From CBDAQD01 sp965275905 (GTDB lineage Bacteria; Pseudomonadota; Alphaproteobacteria; Rhizobiales; JAJFHC01): a stretch of 64,000 bases of DNA. The notes beneath the pieces were generated by a model. It was given only the letters and a program-made list of their open reading frames with translations, was not told the origin of the DNA and did no database searches. Shown here one piece after another: positions 42,813 to 50,667 of the stretch. Positions within the stretch are counted from its first letter, which is position 1. Each line of letters opens with the position of its first letter. The stretch is from NCBI GenBank assembly GCA_965275905.1, contig CBDHYJ010000077.1, positions 1-64,000 on the forward strand. Direction: 5' to 3'. Both the position numbers and the translations under genes were made by a program.

Positions 42813-44108
42813 ATGGAAGCGCTCGTAAAGACCGGCGGATTCCTGATGATCTTCGCTGCCGGCGTTCAAGCCCTGATGCTCTTCCTTCGTGTCGGCATGC
42901 GGAGGTTCAGGGCCCGGCGCCTCGACAGGGAATTCCTCAAACTGCTGCGTGAACTCGCCGTAAACGAGCCGGAATCAAAAGGGACGCCGGGTGACGGCAC
43001 AGCGCCCGCCTGGCAGGGAAAACGGAAGTTTCAGATTGTCTGGCGCGAATACGAGACACCGGGCGAGGATATCTGTTCATTCTACCTTGTGCCGTGTGAC
43101 CAGAAGCCGATCCCGATGTTCCGGCCCGGCAGGTTCCTGACCTTCGAGCTCAATATCCCGGGCCGGAAGGAACCGATCACGCGCTGCTATTCGCTGTCCG
43201 ACAGCCCGACGCAAAGACGCTACTACCGCATCACGATCAAACACATGAAAAGGCCTCCCAACGCACCGGACGGTGCGCCCGATGGCCTGTCGTCTTCGCA
43301 CTTCCACGAAAACATGGAAGTCGGCAACATCATCGAAGCCTTCGCGCCGGCCGGATCCTTCCATCTTGATCAGGGGTCATCGAGACCCGTTGTGCTCATT
43401 GCAGGCGGTGTCGGCATCACGCCCCTGCTCAGCATGCTCAACTGGATGGCCGCATCGGGAAGCAAGCGCGAGATCTGGCTGTTCTATGGCGTCACCAGCA
43501 GGTCCGATCACGCCATGTACGAGCATTTTCACGCGCTGCGCCAGAGAATGACGAATTTCCGGATGGTAACGTTCTACGCCAAACCGACCCGGACCTGCCG
43601 GCTCGGGATCGACTACGATGTCGAGGGCTTTGTCAGCGTCGATCACATGCGCAAGGTACTGACGGCAAGAAACTACGAATTCTACGTCTGCGGGCCGCCG
43701 CCGATGATGAAGAAGATCACAGAAGACCTGAGGACCTGGGGCGTGCCCGACCAGGACGTCCTCACCGAGTCCTTCGGCGGTTCCGCCAAACCGGGCGCGG
43801 CGAAGGCCAGTGCCGCCGAAAAGCGGGACATGCCGGCGGACGAAGTCCGTAAAAGGCTGGCCATCACGTTCGCGAAATCAAACAAGACGGTTGCCTGGAA
43901 CCGCGGATCGGGAAGCCTTCTGGAACTCGCGGAAGAGTCGGGGATCAAGGCGCGTTTCGCCTGCCGGGCAGGAAACTGCGGAACCTGCGCGACCGTGCTT
44001 GCCCAGGGCGAGGTCGCCTATGACGAGGCACCGCTCAAGACGCCGGATCCCGGTTCCTGCCTGCTCTGCGTGGCACGGCCGAAAACCAATCTCGTACTGG
44101 ATCTCTGA
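42813..44108 (+). CDS. Membrane-anchored NAD(P)H:FAD:[2Fe-2S] oxidoreductase
   Basis: This is a 431-residue protein. An N-terminal helix (about 6-27) is followed by RVGMRRFRARR, so the rest should be cytoplasmic. The FAD domain motif is ITRCYSLSDSP. The NAD(P) domain motifs are VLIAGGVGITPLLSMLNW and FYVCGPPPMMKKI. The C-terminal plant-type ferredoxin has ligands in ARFACRAGNCGTCATV and a distal Cys in GSCLLCVARP. The order resembles HcR/NADH oxidoreductases of hybrid-cluster systems. It is 49 bp after the barrel gene and is the natural entry or exit point to NAD(P)H. Confidence 0.88.
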   Translation: MEALVKTGGFLMIFAAGVQALMLFLRVGMRRFRARRLDREFLKLLRELAVNEPESKGTPGDGTAPAWQGKRKFQIVWREYETPGEDICSFYLVPCDQKPIPMFRPGRFLTFELNIPGRKEPITRCYSLSDSPTQRRYYRITIKHMKRPPNAPDGAPDGLSSSHFHENMEVGNIIEAFAPAGSFHLDQGSSRPVVLIAGGVGITPLLSMLNWMAASGSKREIWLFYGVTSRSDHAMYEHFHALRQRMTNFRMVTFYAKPTRTCRLGIDYDVEGFVSVDHMRKVLTARNYEFYVCGPPPMMKKITEDLRTWGVPDQDVLTESFGGSAKPGAAKASAAEKRDMPADEVRKRLAITFAKSNKTVAWNRGSGSLLELAEESGIKARFACRAGNCGTCATVLAQGEVAYDEAPLKTPDPGSCLLCVARPKTNLVLDL

Positions 44109-44252
44109 TGAGCGGGTGCGTAACAGCCATGTCTCGACCGGCAGCACCGGCGCAGGGCCGCATAAAGTCCAAATTCCGCCACATGCCGGTCGTGAAGGTT
44201 TCGCAATGTTCTAAGAAGAGTCACTGGAGAGTGGAGTGACGGGAGTCAGGCT

Positions 44253-44960
44253 ATGAGTACCAGAGTACGGATGCCGCGAAGTCCGAAGCCGCTTGGCCTT
44301 CGGTTCGGTGACAAAACGCCCCGCGCGCGCAAAACCGGCATCGCCCTGCCGGAAGCGAGGCAGGTCAACGGACCCGCAGTCACGGTTGAAAGTCCGTCCC
44401 GGCAAATCGCGCCGCAATCTCCAAGAGCCGACAAACCCCGGCGCGAGCCGCGGGTTCAACAGCGCTCCGAAACCATCGAGCAGCCTGAGAAAAGCACTGC
44501 AGATCCGGCACGTCAGAAACCCTCTCGTGCCGGCGTTCGTCACCGTCTCATCGATGCCACTACCAACCGGAAACGGAAAAGTCCTGATCGCGCCAAAGCG
44601 GCAGTCGATTCCGACAAGCCCAAAGAAGAAGTGCGCGCTCCCGCCGAGACGATCGAGCCGGCTGCGCCGCCTCCTGCAGCCGCGCAGAAGACCGAACTGC
44701 GGCAGAAGATCAGCGTCAACCGCAACCGGTGGCTGGTAAACGCAACGAGTTCACCATACGCCAAGAGGCGTTACCCGAAATTCATGGAAGGCACCGTGCC
44801 GCGTTATGCCGTGATTGCCGGGCTCGCGACCGTCATCACCGTGGCTGCCGGAACATTCCTGCAGCAGACGGGCGAGGCCAACAGGCTGGACGTTCCCGCC
44901 ACGCCGACAACGGCCGAAGCTTCCGACGACTCTGACACCATCGATGTCGTCTCGCGCTGA
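44253..44960 (+). CDS. Hypothetical basic, proline-rich protein with C-terminal membrane helix
   Basis: This is a 235-residue protein not recognised. Residues 1-185 are rich in Arg, Lys, Pro and Ala and look disordered. A single helix (YAVIAGLATVITVAAGTFLQ, about 192-211) and a short acidic tail follow, so the basic part would face the cytoplasm. It is the last gene before the terminator at 45041-45065 and 144 bp after the reductase gene. The same basic-then-helix style is seen at the start of the barrel protein. A scaffolding role is only a guess. Confidence 0.55.
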   Translation: MSTRVRMPRSPKPLGLRFGDKTPRARKTGIALPEARQVNGPAVTVESPSRQIAPQSPRADKPRREPRVQQRSETIEQPEKSTADPARQKPSRAGVRHRLIDATTNRKRKSPDRAKAAVDSDKPKEEVRAPAETIEPAAPPPAAAQKTELRQKISVNRNRWLVNATSSPYAKRRYPKFMEGTVPRYAVIAGLATVITVAAGTFLQQTGEANRLDVPATPTTAEASDDSDTIDVVSR

Positions 44961-45040
44961 CGAACGACCGGTCTGAACCGTTCGCGCGGCACCGGCTTTC
45001 ACGAATCCTTATTGGCTGATTGCCAAAAAAGTTCTTTAAC

Positions 45041-45065
45041 AGCCCGCAGAAATGCGGGCTTTTTT
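45041..45065 (+). terminator. Rho-independent terminator ending the multiheme/reductase operon
   Basis: An 8-bp perfect stem AGCCCGCA / TGCGGGCT (45041-45048 and 45053-45060) with a GAAA tetraloop is followed directly by TTTTT (45061-45065). It lies 81 bp after the hypothetical gene at 44253-44960 and is the clearest terminator in the window. Confidence 0.9.
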
Positions 45066-45207
45066 CGTGATCCGGACAAGTTTCTTTCACGCGCCGGCAA
45101 CCGAATTCTCCCTGACGTGACTAACCGAACATAGGCCTGCGGCTTCCGGCGCACCAACGCACCAAAGCAGAGCCAGGCCATGAATTTCAGCCCGTCAGGA
45201 GTCCATC

Positions 45208-45579
45208 ATGTTCACCAGCAAGACCTTACTCGCCGCAGCGGCCGCCATCGTCGCAACGTCGATCGTCGCGATCCAGCCGAAACCAGCCGAAGCCATGCCG
45301 CGTGTCAAACTCGACGCGCAGGCCGCACAGACCGGCCTCGTGCAAAACGTCGGCGCCAAGAAGCGCAAGATCCGCCGGTTCGTCCGCCGGTCGATCCGCC
45401 GCTATCACCGGCACTATCACAGGAACGGCCGTTTCTACCGTTACGGCTACGGATATGGCCCGTATGCAGCCTCGCGGTGCCACTATCACATCTACAAGGT
45501 CCCCGGCATGCGCGCCCACGCCCGGGTTCGCTGTGGCCACAGCCACGGCCGCGCCTTCAACAGCTGGTCCTGGTACTGA
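45208..45579 (+). CDS. Small secreted Arg/His/Tyr-rich protein
   Basis: This is a 123-residue protein with a signal peptide (KTLLAAAAAIVATSIVAIQP, cleavage near AEA). The mature part is very basic and rich in Arg, His and Tyr (KRKIRRFVRRSIRRYHRHYH, then YRYGYGYGPY) with two Cys (SRCHYHIY and VRCGHSHGR). ATG 45208 has CAGGAG upstream. It sits alone between two terminators. No family recognised; the His/Tyr content suggests metal binding or an envelope structural role, as inference only. Confidence 0.65.
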   Translation: MFTSKTLLAAAAAIVATSIVAIQPKPAEAMPRVKLDAQAAQTGLVQNVGAKKRKIRRFVRRSIRRYHRHYHRNGRFYRYGYGYGPYAASRCHYHIYKVPGMRAHARVRCGHSHGRAFNSWSWY

Positions 45580-45607
45580 TCAGGATGCAGGTTCCCACTC
45601 CTCCTTG

Positions 45608-45638
45608 CCCCCCGTGGACCGTGCGCGGGGGGTCTTTT
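45608..45638 (+). terminator. GC-rich hairpin terminator after the small basic secreted protein
   Basis: CCCCCCG (45608-45614) pairs with CGGGGGG (45626-45632) around an 11-base loop, followed by TCTTTT. It lies about 30 bp downstream of the stop at 45579. Confidence 0.65.
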
Positions 45639-45657
45639 CCCCCGATGGAGCAAGACC

Positions 45658-45957
45658 ATGCCCCGGCGTTTCCGCAGACGCGCGAACCCAACGCAGAAGC
45701 CTCGTCAATATTCCGATCCGCTTGCCGCCGGACTGACCCGCGGCCTGACGCTGAAGCGCGACGACAGTACGCAACCCGGACCCGAGACACCCCGGCAGCG
45801 CTTCGAGCACACCTATCCCGCGTTCCAGTTCTCGCCGCTTGTGTCGCTGGCGATCAGCCTTGCCGGATGGATCAGGGCGACACTTCGGATGCGTCGCCCG
45901 CTTCAGAGAAAATGCAATCCGGACGCGAAAGAGCTTTCCCATGACGAGCGGAACTGA
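45658..45957 (+). CDS. Hypothetical basic protein, doubtful
   Basis: This is a 99-codon frame beginning MPRRFRRRANPTQKPRQYSD with a GGAG 9 bases before the ATG. It is rich in Arg, Pro and Gln, with one weakly hydrophobic stretch (PLVSLAISLAGWIR). No family was recognised. Three frames are open here, as is common in GC-rich DNA. If it is not real, 45580-46171 is a 590-bp stretch with only the terminator at 45608-45638 and presumably the sigma-factor promoter. Confidence 0.3.
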   Translation: MPRRFRRRANPTQKPRQYSDPLAAGLTRGLTLKRDDSTQPGPETPRQRFEHTYPAFQFSPLVSLAISLAGWIRATLRMRRPLQRKCNPDAKELSHDERN

Positions 45958-46171
45958 AGCGCTCCGCCCTGTCTTCGCCCGAGGTGGCGATGTGACTCCC
46001 GATCGCGAGTCCGATAGACTCGCGCCCGGCTGCGCGGGGCGGATTGGTTTCTCGGGAGGCAGGAGGCCTGCCGCAAAACGCGCTGCGGGAAAAGCACGGC
46101 AAGGCACGTGCAATCCTGCGCCCGGTTCGCGGCGTGACGTTTCCCGAACGGCGACAACGAACGGCCGCGAA

Positions 46172-46735
46172 ATGCATGAAACCGCAGACGATCGCCAGTT
46201 GATGACACTGATTGCGCGCGGTGACGAACGGGCGATGAGAGCCCTTTTCCAGCGCCACCAGAACCGCGTGTTCGGGTTCGTGTTCCGAATCTTGCGCAAC
46301 GATGCGCTCGCCGACGAGATTACCAATGAAGTGTTTCTCGAAGTCTGGCGCGGCGCCAGAAACTTCCAGGGCCGGTCAGCCGTCTCGACGTGGCTGCTGT
46401 CGATCGCCCACTACAGATCGCTCAACGTCCTGCGCAAGCGCAAGGAGCAAAGCTGGAACGAGGACGATGCCGCGCAGATACCCGATGCGGGCGACAATCC
46501 GGAAGTGACGCTTCAGAAGACGGACAAAGGCGCCCTTCTCCATGAGTGCTCAAACGCATTGTCGCCAATACACCGCGAAATCATCGACCTCGTCTATTTC
46601 CACGAGATGTCGATCAAGGAGGCAAGCGAGATTCTCGCCGTGCCGGAAGGAACTGTAAAAGCCCGGCTGTTCAAAGCCCGCAAGGCCCTTGCGGTGCTGC
46701 TGAAGGACGCCGGTGTCGATAGAGGTTGGCCATGA
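46172..46735 (+). CDS. ECF-type RNA polymerase sigma factor
   Basis: From ATG 46172 this encodes 187 residues. Sigma region 2 is ALFQRHQNRVFGFVFRILRN and EITNEVFLEVWRGARNFQGR with the -10-recognition segment STWLLSIAHYRSLNVLRKRK. Region 4 is ALSPIHREIIDLVYFHEMSI and EILAVPEGTVKARLFKARKA. The frame is open further upstream (ATG 45941 possible), but typical ECF factors start close to this point. The stop overlaps the anti-sigma start in ATGA, followed by a protease gene with the same kind of overlap. Confidence 0.9.
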   Translation: MHETADDRQLMTLIARGDERAMRALFQRHQNRVFGFVFRILRNDALADEITNEVFLEVWRGARNFQGRSAVSTWLLSIAHYRSLNVLRKRKEQSWNEDDAAQIPDAGDNPEVTLQKTDKGALLHECSNALSPIHREIIDLVYFHEMSIKEASEILAVPEGTVKARLFKARKALAVLLKDAGVDRGWP

Positions 46736-47400
46736 ACACGACGCCAGAAGCGCCTTCCGAGCGCGATGAAATCGAGATGCTGCTTCCCTGGTACGCCAGC
46801 GGGCGGCTGGATCCCGCCGACGTAAACCGCGTCGAGGCTTATCTGTCCGAACACCCGGAAATGCAGGAGTATCTAGATCTCGTTCGCAAGGAACAGAACG
46901 AAACGCATTATCTCAACACGTCGTCGGCAGCAAAGCCGGCAACCTCGGCAGACCGTTTCATGAGCGACGTCGTCGGTGTTTCGTCCGGCCGCGCTTCCAA
47001 TCCGGTGTCGTGGCTCCTCGATTTTTTCGGGGCACCCGGCACATCCGGACTGCGCTGGGCGGGCGCGGCCGCTGCGGCCGTGATCCTGGTTCAGGCGGCG
47101 GCGATTGTCATGCTCGCATTGCCGCAGACCGAAAACCGGTACCAGCAGGCATCCGGCGAACTGCGCGCTTCCTCAGACGGAACGTTCGCCCTGGTGCGTT
47201 TTTCCGGTGATGCAGACATGTCGGGTATTGCGAAACTGCTGATCGATCGCGATATGAAGATAACGGAGGGGCCGCTCGCCGGCGGTCTTTTCAGAATCCG
47301 GATCGGTGACTCCGGCATGAGTGAGGAAGACCGTAAATCCCGGATCAAGGCACTGTCCGAACGCAAGGATCTGATTGTTTTCGTGACAGCGGCAAGATGA
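46732..47400 (+). CDS. Anti-sigma factor, single-pass membrane protein without zinc motif
   Basis: This is a 222-residue protein. The N-terminal cytoplasmic part (EIEMLLPWYASGRLDPADVN, YLSEHPEMQEYLDLVRKEQN) resembles anti-sigma domains of the zf-HC2/RskA kind but lacks the HxxxCxxC zinc ligands. A helix (about 107-130) and a periplasmic domain ending RKDLIVFVTAAR follow. It is coupled to both neighbours by ATGA overlaps. It should hold the upstream ECF factor inactive until a signal, perhaps processed by a protease. Confidence 0.78.
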   Translation: MNTTPEAPSERDEIEMLLPWYASGRLDPADVNRVEAYLSEHPEMQEYLDLVRKEQNETHYLNTSSAAKPATSADRFMSDVVGVSSGRASNPVSWLLDFFGAPGTSGLRWAGAAAAAVILVQAAAIVMLALPQTENRYQQASGELRASSDGTFALVRFSGDADMSGIAKLLIDRDMKITEGPLAGGLFRIRIGDSGMSEEDRKSRIKALSERKDLIVFVTAAR

Positions 47401-49160
47401 GGGACGAGATGTCTGACACTGCCCTCAGGAATGACGTTGAAACGGCGTCAACAGCAAGCTACCGGGCCGTTCGCGGCCGGTTCGGCACTGTGCTGGCTGC
47501 TGCGTTGGCGGGGGCTTTCCTGCTTCTGTTCCGGCCAGAGCCAGCCGGCGCCGCAATTGCATTCGTCGACGCGCTGCCGATAACGGCCGCAAGTGACGCG
47601 GTGCTGGAAAAGCCGGTGCTGATCGCCCGCAAGGGCAAGGTCCGCAAGCGGAAGAAGATGCGGCGCAAGGCGCACAGGCGCGATCGCGTCCGCAAGAACC
47701 GCAAAGAAAAGCAGCATGGCCGCACGCCTGACCGGGATCGTCCCAAAAAGGACAAGGCCGAAAAGGACAGGCCGAATACACAAACCACAGACAATCGGAC
47801 TCCGGACAGACGCCCCGGAAACCTGATCTGCATAGGCGGCCGCGTGCAGGCCGGGAAGTGCCGTTGCCGCCGCGCCAACGTGCGGCGTCACCTCGGCAAG
47901 ACCGTGTTCGGGTGCGCGCCGGCCGGCAAACCCGTCATCCTTCCGGTCGCCAGCCCGCAGCCTCCGGTTTCACCGCCGACGCCACCCGCAACGCAGGCGG
48001 CCGCGCCGGCACCCAACACCGCGTCCGGAACGACAGCCGGAAGTGACTTCGTACCTGACGAGGTCCTGGTGACCATCGATGCCGCGGCGTCGCTGAATGT
48101 CGAGAACGATGTCGCGCAGAACTACGGCCTGCAAGTCTCCGGCCGCTGGATCCTGGAACTGCTTGATGCCCGTCTGGTGCGATTTCGCATTCCCGACGGG
48201 CGGCCGGTGCCCCAGGTCGTTGCGGCGATGTCGGGCGATGTCCGCGTCATCTCTCCGCAGCCGAATTTCTACTACCGGCCGCAGACCGGCAATTCGACCC
48301 TCGCACCCGCTGATCTGCAATATGCCCTGGCCAAGGTTGACGTGACCTCGGCCCACCGGATTGCCAACGGCCGTGGAGCCCGTGTCGCGATCATAGACTC
48401 GGTCGTCGATGGCACGCATCCCGACCTCACCGGGGCCGTCGAGGCGACCTTTGATGCCAGTGGTCCCGGACGCAGCGCGTCAGACGATCACGGAACGGCC
48501 ATAGCCGGAATCATCAGCGCACGCGGCATGCTGCAAGGCGTGGCGCCTGAAGCAAAACTGCTGAGCGTCGGTGTCTATGAACGATCCGCTTCGGACGGCG
48601 CGCCGGCGGCCACGACCTCGAACCTGCTGCGCGGGCTGGACTGGGCGCTGGCGCATCGGGCGAACGTGATCAATATGAGCCTCGCCGGACCAGCCGATTC
48701 CCTTCTTGAACGGGGCGTTGCGGCAGCGTCTTCAGGCAATGCCATCATCGTTGCCGCTGCCGGCAACGGAGGCGCGGACGCGCCGCCGGCCTTTCCCGCT
48801 GCCTATGGATCCGTCATTGCGGTCACCGCGATTGATGTCGCAGACCGGCTCTATGCATCCGCCAATCGCGGCTCCTACATCGCCGTTGCGGCGCCGGGTG
48901 TCGATGTCCTGACACCCGGGCTCGACCACGCGCACCAACTTCAGACCGGCACATCTTTTGCCGCCGCCCATGTCAGCGGTATCGTCGCCCTCCTGCTTGA
49001 CCGCAATCCCGGACTGTCAGGCGAACAGGTCCGGCGCGCCCTGACCAAAGCGGCGGGCGACCTCGGCGCACCCGGTCGCGACGACGAGTACGGTGCCGGC
49101 ACGGCCAATGCCTTCCGGTCCCTGAACGTCATTGCGAAATCAGGCCAGGCCCGCCGTTAA
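47397..49160 (+). CDS. Secreted S8 (subtilisin-like) serine peptidase
   Basis: The catalytic triad is intact: Asp334 (ARVAIIDSVVDGTHPDL), His365 (DDHGTAIAG) and Ser520 (LQTGTSFAAAHVSGIVA), with oxyanion region VAAAGNGGADAP. The N-terminus has a hydrophobic signal/anchor (about 27-48). A strongly basic stretch (about 80-145) follows, then a small Cys module (LICIGGRVQAGKCRCR and VFGCAPAG), a Pro-rich linker and a propeptide-like domain. Numbering is from ATG 47397, which overlaps the anti-sigma stop; ATG 47409 is an alternative. It is the third gene of the ECF operon. Confidence 0.87.
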   Translation: MRDEMSDTALRNDVETASTASYRAVRGRFGTVLAAALAGAFLLLFRPEPAGAAIAFVDALPITAASDAVLEKPVLIARKGKVRKRKKMRRKAHRRDRVRKNRKEKQHGRTPDRDRPKKDKAEKDRPNTQTTDNRTPDRRPGNLICIGGRVQAGKCRCRRANVRRHLGKTVFGCAPAGKPVILPVASPQPPVSPPTPPATQAAAPAPNTASGTTAGSDFVPDEVLVTIDAAASLNVENDVAQNYGLQVSGRWILELLDARLVRFRIPDGRPVPQVVAAMSGDVRVISPQPNFYYRPQTGNSTLAPADLQYALAKVDVTSAHRIANGRGARVAIIDSVVDGTHPDLTGAVEATFDASGPGRSASDDHGTAIAGIISARGMLQGVAPEAKLLSVGVYERSASDGAPAATTSNLLRGLDWALAHRANVINMSLAGPADSLLERGVAAASSGNAIIVAAAGNGGADAPPAFPAAYGSVIAVTAIDVADRLYASANRGSYIAVAAPGVDVLTPGLDHAHQLQTGTSFAAAHVSGIVALLLDRNPGLSGEQVRRALTKAAGDLGAPGRDDEYGAGTANAFRSLNVIAKSGQARR

Positions 49161-49324
49161 GTTCGATTTCAATCCTCAAGGTAGCTACCGAACATAACTG
49201 CCCCACCCTGCGTGCGAGACACGAAAACACCTGTTTCGCTTTACGCTATTGAGCCCGCCGCGATTGCTGGCGATACTGGAACGCTATTTCCAACCAATGC
49301 AACCGGGCTGCCAAGAAGAACGCA

Positions 49325-50623
49325 ATGCGCGATGCCGTGACTCTGCCGGATCAGCTGTCTCATGAAATTGAGCAACGGCGCGAGGACCTGATCGCCCTCA
49401 CCCGCGATCTGATCCGCATTCCGACGCTCAATCCGCCGGGCGAGAACTATTTCGAAATCTGCGAGTTCATTGCGGAACGGCTGAAGAAACGCAGGTTCGC
49501 CGTGGAACTGATCAGGGCCGAAGGCGCGCTCGGCGACAGCGAGCGGCACCCGCGCTGGAACGTGCTCGCGCGGCGCGAAGGTGCGCGTCCCGGTGAATGC
49601 GTTCATTTCAATTCCCATACGGACGTCGTCGAAGTGGGCCGCGGCTGGACTTACGACCCGTTCGGCGGCGCGTTGGCCGACGGGAAAATCTACGGTCGCG
49701 GCGCGTGCGACATGAAGGGCGGTCTGGCCGCATCGATCGTCGCTGCCGAGGTATTCGTCGATCTCTTCCCCGAATTTGATGGTGCTATCGAAATCTCGGG
49801 CACCGCTGACGAGGAATCCGGCGGTTTCGGCGGCGTCGCCTATCTTGCGGAGCGTGGATATTTTTCGCCGGACCGCGTCCAGCACGTGATTATCCCGGAG
49901 CCGCTGAACAAGGACCGGATCTGCCTCGGGCATCGTGGCGTATGGTGGGCGGAAATCGAGACCTTTGGCGAAATCGCACACGGTTCCATGCCGTTCCTCG
50001 GCGATTGCGCGGTCCGTCACATGGGCGCCGTCTTGGAAGAAATGGAGAGTTCGCTGTTTCCGGCGCTGAAGGAGATGCGGACCAAGATGCCGGTCGTGCC
50101 GGACGGTGCGCGTGAATCCACCCTGAACATCAACTCGCTGCACGGCGGCCAGACGGAACTGCCTGCCGACTTCACGGGTCTGCCCTCGCCTTGCGTTCCG
50201 GACAGTTGCCGCATGGTGATCGACCGGCGCTTTCTGCTGGAGGAAGATATCGACGATGTTCAAAAGCAGATCGTCGATATTCTGGAAAAGGTGAAGGCGC
50301 GACGCCCCAACTTCGACTACGACATTCGCGAGATGCATCGCGTACTGCCGACAATGACCGACGAGGGAGCGCCGGTCGTGAGAACCGTTTCGCGCGCAAT
50401 CGAGGACGTGCTCGGCAAGTCGCCGGAATTTGTGGTTTCGCCCGGCACCTACGACCAGAAACACATCGACCGTATCGGCCGCCTCAAGAACTGCATCGCC
50501 TACGGTCCGGGTATTCTGGACCTGGCCCACAAGCCGGACGAGTATGTCGGCGTCGATGACATGATCGACTCCGCAAAGGTCATGGCCTTCGCGCTCGCCG
50601 CTCTGCTGACCGGCCGCCAATGA
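49325..50623 (+). CDS. M20-family metallohydrolase (ArgE/DapE/acetylornithine deacetylase-like)
   Basis: This is a 432-residue protein with the M20 di-zinc pattern: VHFNSHTDVVEVG (His, Asp), KIYGRGACDMKGGLAASIVA (bridging Asp), TADEESGGFGG (general base Glu and ligand Glu), VIIPEPLNKDRICLGHRGVW and a C-terminal His (DLAHKPDEYV). A dimerisation domain lies between. Members hydrolyse N-acyl amino acids or dipeptides. It lies 44 bp upstream of a peptide-type ABC transporter, which probably brings in its substrate. Confidence 0.88.
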   Translation: MRDAVTLPDQLSHEIEQRREDLIALTRDLIRIPTLNPPGENYFEICEFIAERLKKRRFAVELIRAEGALGDSERHPRWNVLARREGARPGECVHFNSHTDVVEVGRGWTYDPFGGALADGKIYGRGACDMKGGLAASIVAAEVFVDLFPEFDGAIEISGTADEESGGFGGVAYLAERGYFSPDRVQHVIIPEPLNKDRICLGHRGVWWAEIETFGEIAHGSMPFLGDCAVRHMGAVLEEMESSLFPALKEMRTKMPVVPDGARESTLNINSLHGGQTELPADFTGLPSPCVPDSCRMVIDRRFLLEEDIDDVQKQIVDILEKVKARRPNFDYDIREMHRVLPTMTDEGAPVVRTVSRAIEDVLGKSPEFVVSPGTYDQKHIDRIGRLKNCIAYGPGILDLAHKPDEYVGVDDMIDSAKVMAFALAALLTGRQ

Positions 50624-50667
50624 ACGACGCTGCGTAAATCAAAGAGTCAATCCGAGGGAGGAAAACC

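Noticed and set aside
41141..42814. 557-codon open frame antisense to the barrel gene
   Set aside because: No domain or plausible start, and it spans the stop and ribosome site of real plus-strand genes.
45580..46326. 248-codon minus-strand frame near the sigma factor
   Set aside because: It overlaps a terminator and the ECF sigma gene and shows no domain.
49241..50620. 459-codon open frame antisense to the M20 hydrolase
   Set aside because: The plus strand carries the full M20 metal-binding pattern; the antisense frame is a shadow.
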